This document shows, in pieces, positions 6,820 through 9,151 of a DNA stretch of 9,151 nucleotides. Both the position numbers and the translations under genes were made by a program. Where the stretch lies: the NCBI GenBank assembly GCA_964600075.1, contig CAZRIE010000145.1, positions 1-9,151 of the forward strand. The letters are read 5' to 3'. The notes under the pieces are model-generated. The model was not told where the DNA came from, did not search any database, and saw only the letters and a list, made by a program, of their open reading frames with translations. The stretch comes from CAZRIE01 sp964600075. Its GTDB lineage: Bacteria > Bacteroidota > Bacteroidia > Flavobacteriales > Flavobacteriaceae. Numbering within the stretch: position 1 is the stretch's first letter; each line of letters begins with the position of its first letter.

Positions 6820-6853
6820 ACTAATTATCCAAGAAATATCCCAACCTAAACTT

Positions 6854-8164
6854 ATGTGCCAGGAGACAAAAAAAATCGGGCTATGGACGAGTACGTCCTT
6901 AGTGATAGGAAATATGATAGGGGCAGCGGTGTTTCTAATGCCGGCGGCTATGACCACATACGGTGGTATTAGTATTTTTGGATGGCTTTTTTCGGCAATA
7001 GGGGCGCTATTCTTGGCAAAGGTCTTTAGCAAACTAAGTATACTTGTCCATAATAAAAATGGGGGACCTTATGTATATACCAAAGAAGGTATTGGTGATT
7101 TTGCGGGTTTCTTGGTGGCTTGGGGATATTGGATATCCACATGGGTTGCCAATGAAGCGATAACTATTGCTTTAGTAAGTGCCCTAAGTGTCTTCTTTCC
7201 GGTATTTGAGACTAATTCTGTTTATTCAGTTTTACTGGGGCTGGGTTCTATCTGGTTCTTAACTTGAATTAATTCTCAAGGAATACGGGAGCCAGGTAAA
7301 ATACAAGTAATAACAACATTTTTAAAATTGATTCCCCTGGTACTTGTAATTATTGGAGGCATTTTCTTTTTCAATGTTGATAATTTTATTCCTTTTAATT
7401 CGAGTACTGAAACCAATATGGGCGCCATTGCCATAACAGCAACGATGGCTTTATACGCATTTTTAGGTGTAGAAAGTGCAACGGTACCCGCCGGAAATGT
7501 TGAAAACCCCGAAAAAACAATTCCTAAGGCAACCATGTTAGGTACCATTATAACCACATTAGTTTATGTGTTAAGTACGGTTATAGTCATGGGAATGATT
7601 CCATCCTATATATTATCAAAATCACCAGCACCATTTGCCGACGCTATGGAAATCATGGCTGGGGAGTGGGGTCGTGATTTAGTCGCTGCAGGTGCCGCAA
7701 TTGCCGCTTTTGGGACCTTGAATGGTTGGATATTGATTCAGGGCCAAATTGCTATGGCCACGGCAAAAGACGATTTGTTTCCTAGGGCTTTTAGAAAGGA
7801 GAATAAAAAGGGAGTACCTGCTTTGGGAATGGTCATCGGAAGTATACTAACTTCTATTGTAATGCTGATGAACTATACGGACGGATTGGTAGAGGAATTC
7901 AAATTCATCATCTTACTTACAACGCTGTGTTGCCTAATACCCTATTTATTTACCACTGCGGCTTATATGCTGATTTTGGTCGAACGAAAAGCACCAAACC
8001 TTAAATGGTTGCCAGAGGTCATTTTATCCGGTCTTGCCTTTGTTTATTCTTTATGGGCCATATACGGCGCTGGAGAAGAGGCAGTTTTTTGGGGCTTCCT
8101 GCTACTATTAGCTGGCATTCCGTTATACGTATGGATGAAATTTAGAAACAGAGTAAAAAATTAA
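6854..8164 (+). pseudogene. AdiC-like APC-family amino acid antiporter interrupted by an in-frame TGA
   Basis: From the ATG at 6854 a single frame of 436 codons runs to TAA at 8164, broken only by TGA at 7265-7267 (codon 138). Similarity continues in the same frame right through it (SIWFLT-stop-INSQGIRE), so a Trp codon (TGG) probably mutated. The product would be a 12-helix inner-membrane transporter close to the arginine:agmatine antiporter AdiC. Shared features are GNMIGAAVF in helix 1 (19-27), GGPYVYTKEGIGDF, GVESAT with Glu207 (AdiC Glu208) and NGWILIQGQ with Trp292 (AdiC Trp293). The gating Trp202 of AdiC is Tyr201 here. Exchange or uptake of arginine or a related guanidino compound is inferred, supported by the amidinohydrolase 7 nt downstream. 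Unless the stop is a sequence error or is read through, the 137-residue fragment has only about four helices and cannot transport. Restart at internal codons (TTG 7328, ATG 7419) would lack helix 1. Confidence 0.85.
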
Positions 8165-8171
8165 AATCGAT

Positions 8172-9050
8172 ATGAAGTATACTAGTCATTCTGAATACCT
8201 CCCCTTGGCTTCCGTTTATATAAGGACAGCCACTGATGCCTTCATCGATGATGATAAATTGAAAATGGAATGGGAAGGTCTGAACTACTTGGCCAAGCCT
8301 GATTTATTGGAATCAAATATTGAATATGCCGCTTTTGAAACTATTTTGAAAGATGAAGGAGTCGATATAAAGTATTTTCCAATGGATAAATTAGTGTCTT
8401 TGGATAGCATGTATTGTAGAGATGCATCGATCGCGACAGATTATGGGATGATCATTTGCACCATGGGAAAAGAGGAAAGAAGATTAGAACCCGAAGTTCA
8501 GCGAAGCATATTTCTAGCTAATAATATACCTGTTTTAGGTACTATTCATGCACCTGGTACTTTAGAAGGCGGTGATGTTGCCTGGTTAGACCAAAAAATC
8601 TTGGCAGTCGGGCACACCTACAGAACCAATTTGGAAGGAATACGACAATTGAAGACTTTGCTCGCGCCACACCGAGTTGAGGTGATAGTTGCAGATTTAC
8701 CGCATTACCAAGGGGTTCAAGATGTATTTCATTTGATGTCTATTTTGAGTCCTGTTGATAAGGGTTTGGCTGTGGTTTATTCTCCTTTAATGCCCATAAG
8801 ATTTAGAAATCTATTATTGCATATGGATTATAAACTGGTTGAGGTACCACAAGATGAATTTGAAAGTATGGGTTGTATTGTGTTGGCCTTTGGCCCGAGA
8901 AAATGTGTCATGGTTGAAGGTAATCCAAAAACAAGGGAAGCATTAGAAAAAGCGGGTTGCGAGGTGTTTACTTATAAAGGTCTAGAAATTAGTGTAAAAG
9001 GAGGCGGAGGTCCGACTTGTTTGACAAGACCACTTAAACGCTTTGCATAA
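8172..9050 (+). CDS. arginine deiminase / dimethylargininase-fold amidinohydrolase
   Basis: A 292-residue enzyme of the guanidino-group-modifying superfamily (ADI, DDAH, amidinotransferases). Visible active-site parts are CRDAS at 82-86 (Asp84), LEGGDV at 131-136 (Glu132, Asp135), the catalytic His187 in VFHLMSILSPVD, and the nucleophile Cys283 in the C-terminal GGGGPTCLTRP. These would hydrolyse the C-N bond of an arginine-like substrate through a covalent thiouronium intermediate, giving citrulline plus ammonia or a methylamine. The short length and compact C-terminus are closer to DDAH-like proteins than to the longer classical ArcA. Arginine, methylarginines and other guanidino compounds all remain possible. 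The protein is cytoplasmic, with no signal. The ATG at 8172 is 7 nt after the antiporter stop, so the two are almost certainly co-transcribed. No ornithine carbamoyltransferase or carbamate kinase is in view. Confidence 0.87.
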   Translation: MKYTSHSEYLPLASVYIRTATDAFIDDDKLKMEWEGLNYLAKPDLLESNIEYAAFETILKDEGVDIKYFPMDKLVSLDSMYCRDASIATDYGMIICTMGKEERRLEPEVQRSIFLANNIPVLGTIHAPGTLEGGDVAWLDQKILAVGHTYRTNLEGIRQLKTLLAPHRVEVIVADLPHYQGVQDVFHLMSILSPVDKGLAVVYSPLMPIRFRNLLLHMDYKLVEVPQDEFESMGCIVLAFGPRKCVMVEGNPKTREALEKAGCEVFTYKGLEISVKGGGGPTCLTRPLKRFA

Positions 9051-9053
9051 CGG

Positions 9054-9151
9054 TCACATGTTCAAGTAAAATGCTTTGGTAAGTTTTATATACTCTTTGG
9101 TGTATGCGTGCCGTTTTATTTCAATAGTCAATTCGTCTTCAGAAACTTTCC
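9054..9151 (-). CDS. unrecognised protein, C-terminal fragment (continues beyond window)
   Basis: On the minus strand one frame is open from the right edge to a TGA at 9054-9056, giving about 31 residues rich in charged residues (KVSEDELTIEIKRHAYTKEY, then IKLTKAFYLNM). The other two minus frames hit stops within the first few codons. The sequence looks coding in composition and ends three bases from the stop of the amidinohydrolase, in convergent orientation. I do not recognise the family. The fragment is too short to assign a domain. Confidence 0.5.
   Translation of the reverse strand, partial: KVSEDELTIEIKRHAYTKEYIKLTKAFYLNM

Noticed and set aside
7276..7557. 93-codon minus-strand ORF opposite the antiporter
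   Set aside because: The plus-strand frame encodes conserved antiporter sequence throughout, so this is a shadow frame.
6854..8164. Two separate transporter genes, or a frameshift, instead of one gene
   Set aside because: Both parts are in the same frame and join without loss across codon 138; only one base change explains the break.
9051..9151. Terminator downstream of the amidinohydrolase
   Set aside because: No stem-loop with a T-run was found; the convergent reading frame begins three bases after the stop.

Overview
The window reads as ordinary accessory chromosome from a marine-type Flavobacteriaceae member (Bacteroidota). The evidence is AT-rich DNA with little Shine-Dalgarno signal, several matches to the Bacteroidota -7 promoter element TAnnTTTG, a trehalase lipoprotein with a short lipobox signal, and proteins whose closest remembered relatives (the GCDH-type dehydrogenase, the DUF2268-like secreted peptidase, the DUF4239 membrane protein) are flavobacterial. 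No rRNA, tRNA, CRISPR, transposase or integrase is visible.

Left part (1-4414): the C-terminal end of an FdhF/YdeP-type molybdopterin oxidoreductase (+) converges on a GH37 trehalase lipoprotein (-). Upstream of the trehalase lies a decayed fragment of an acyl-CoA dehydrogenase (-), a paralogue of the intact dehydrogenase at 4415-5593. A DUF4239-type membrane protein (+) follows. Its stop overlaps a second fragment: the 3' end of another FdhF/YdeP gene (+), paralogous to the gene at the left edge. A secreted HExxH peptidase-like gene (+) comes next. The order oxidoreductase / dehydrogenase remnant / oxidoreductase remnant / dehydrogenase suggests that a convergent oxidoreductase-dehydrogenase pair was once tandemly duplicated, and that the inner copies then decayed.

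Right part (4415-9151): an intact glutaryl-CoA-dehydrogenase-type enzyme (-) lies downstream of a Rieske mononuclear iron oxygenase (-) of the choline/carnitine monooxygenase type. A 14-bp perfect palindrome with a possible promoter sits between them. Divergent from the Rieske gene is a probable two-gene unit (+): an AdiC-like amino-acid antiporter interrupted by one in-frame TGA where a Trp codon is expected, and an arginine-deiminase/dimethylargininase-fold hydrolase 7 nt downstream. A partial, unrecognised gene (-) enters from the right edge.

Functionally the right part looks like nitrogen-compound catabolism: uptake and hydrolysis of an arginine-like guanidino compound, oxidation of a (methyl)ammonium compound, and acyl-CoA oxidation. 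The link between these genes is inferred from adjacency only. I found no clearly new defence, mobile or RNA system. The strongest observations are the nested gene remnants and the single nonsense codon in the antiporter.
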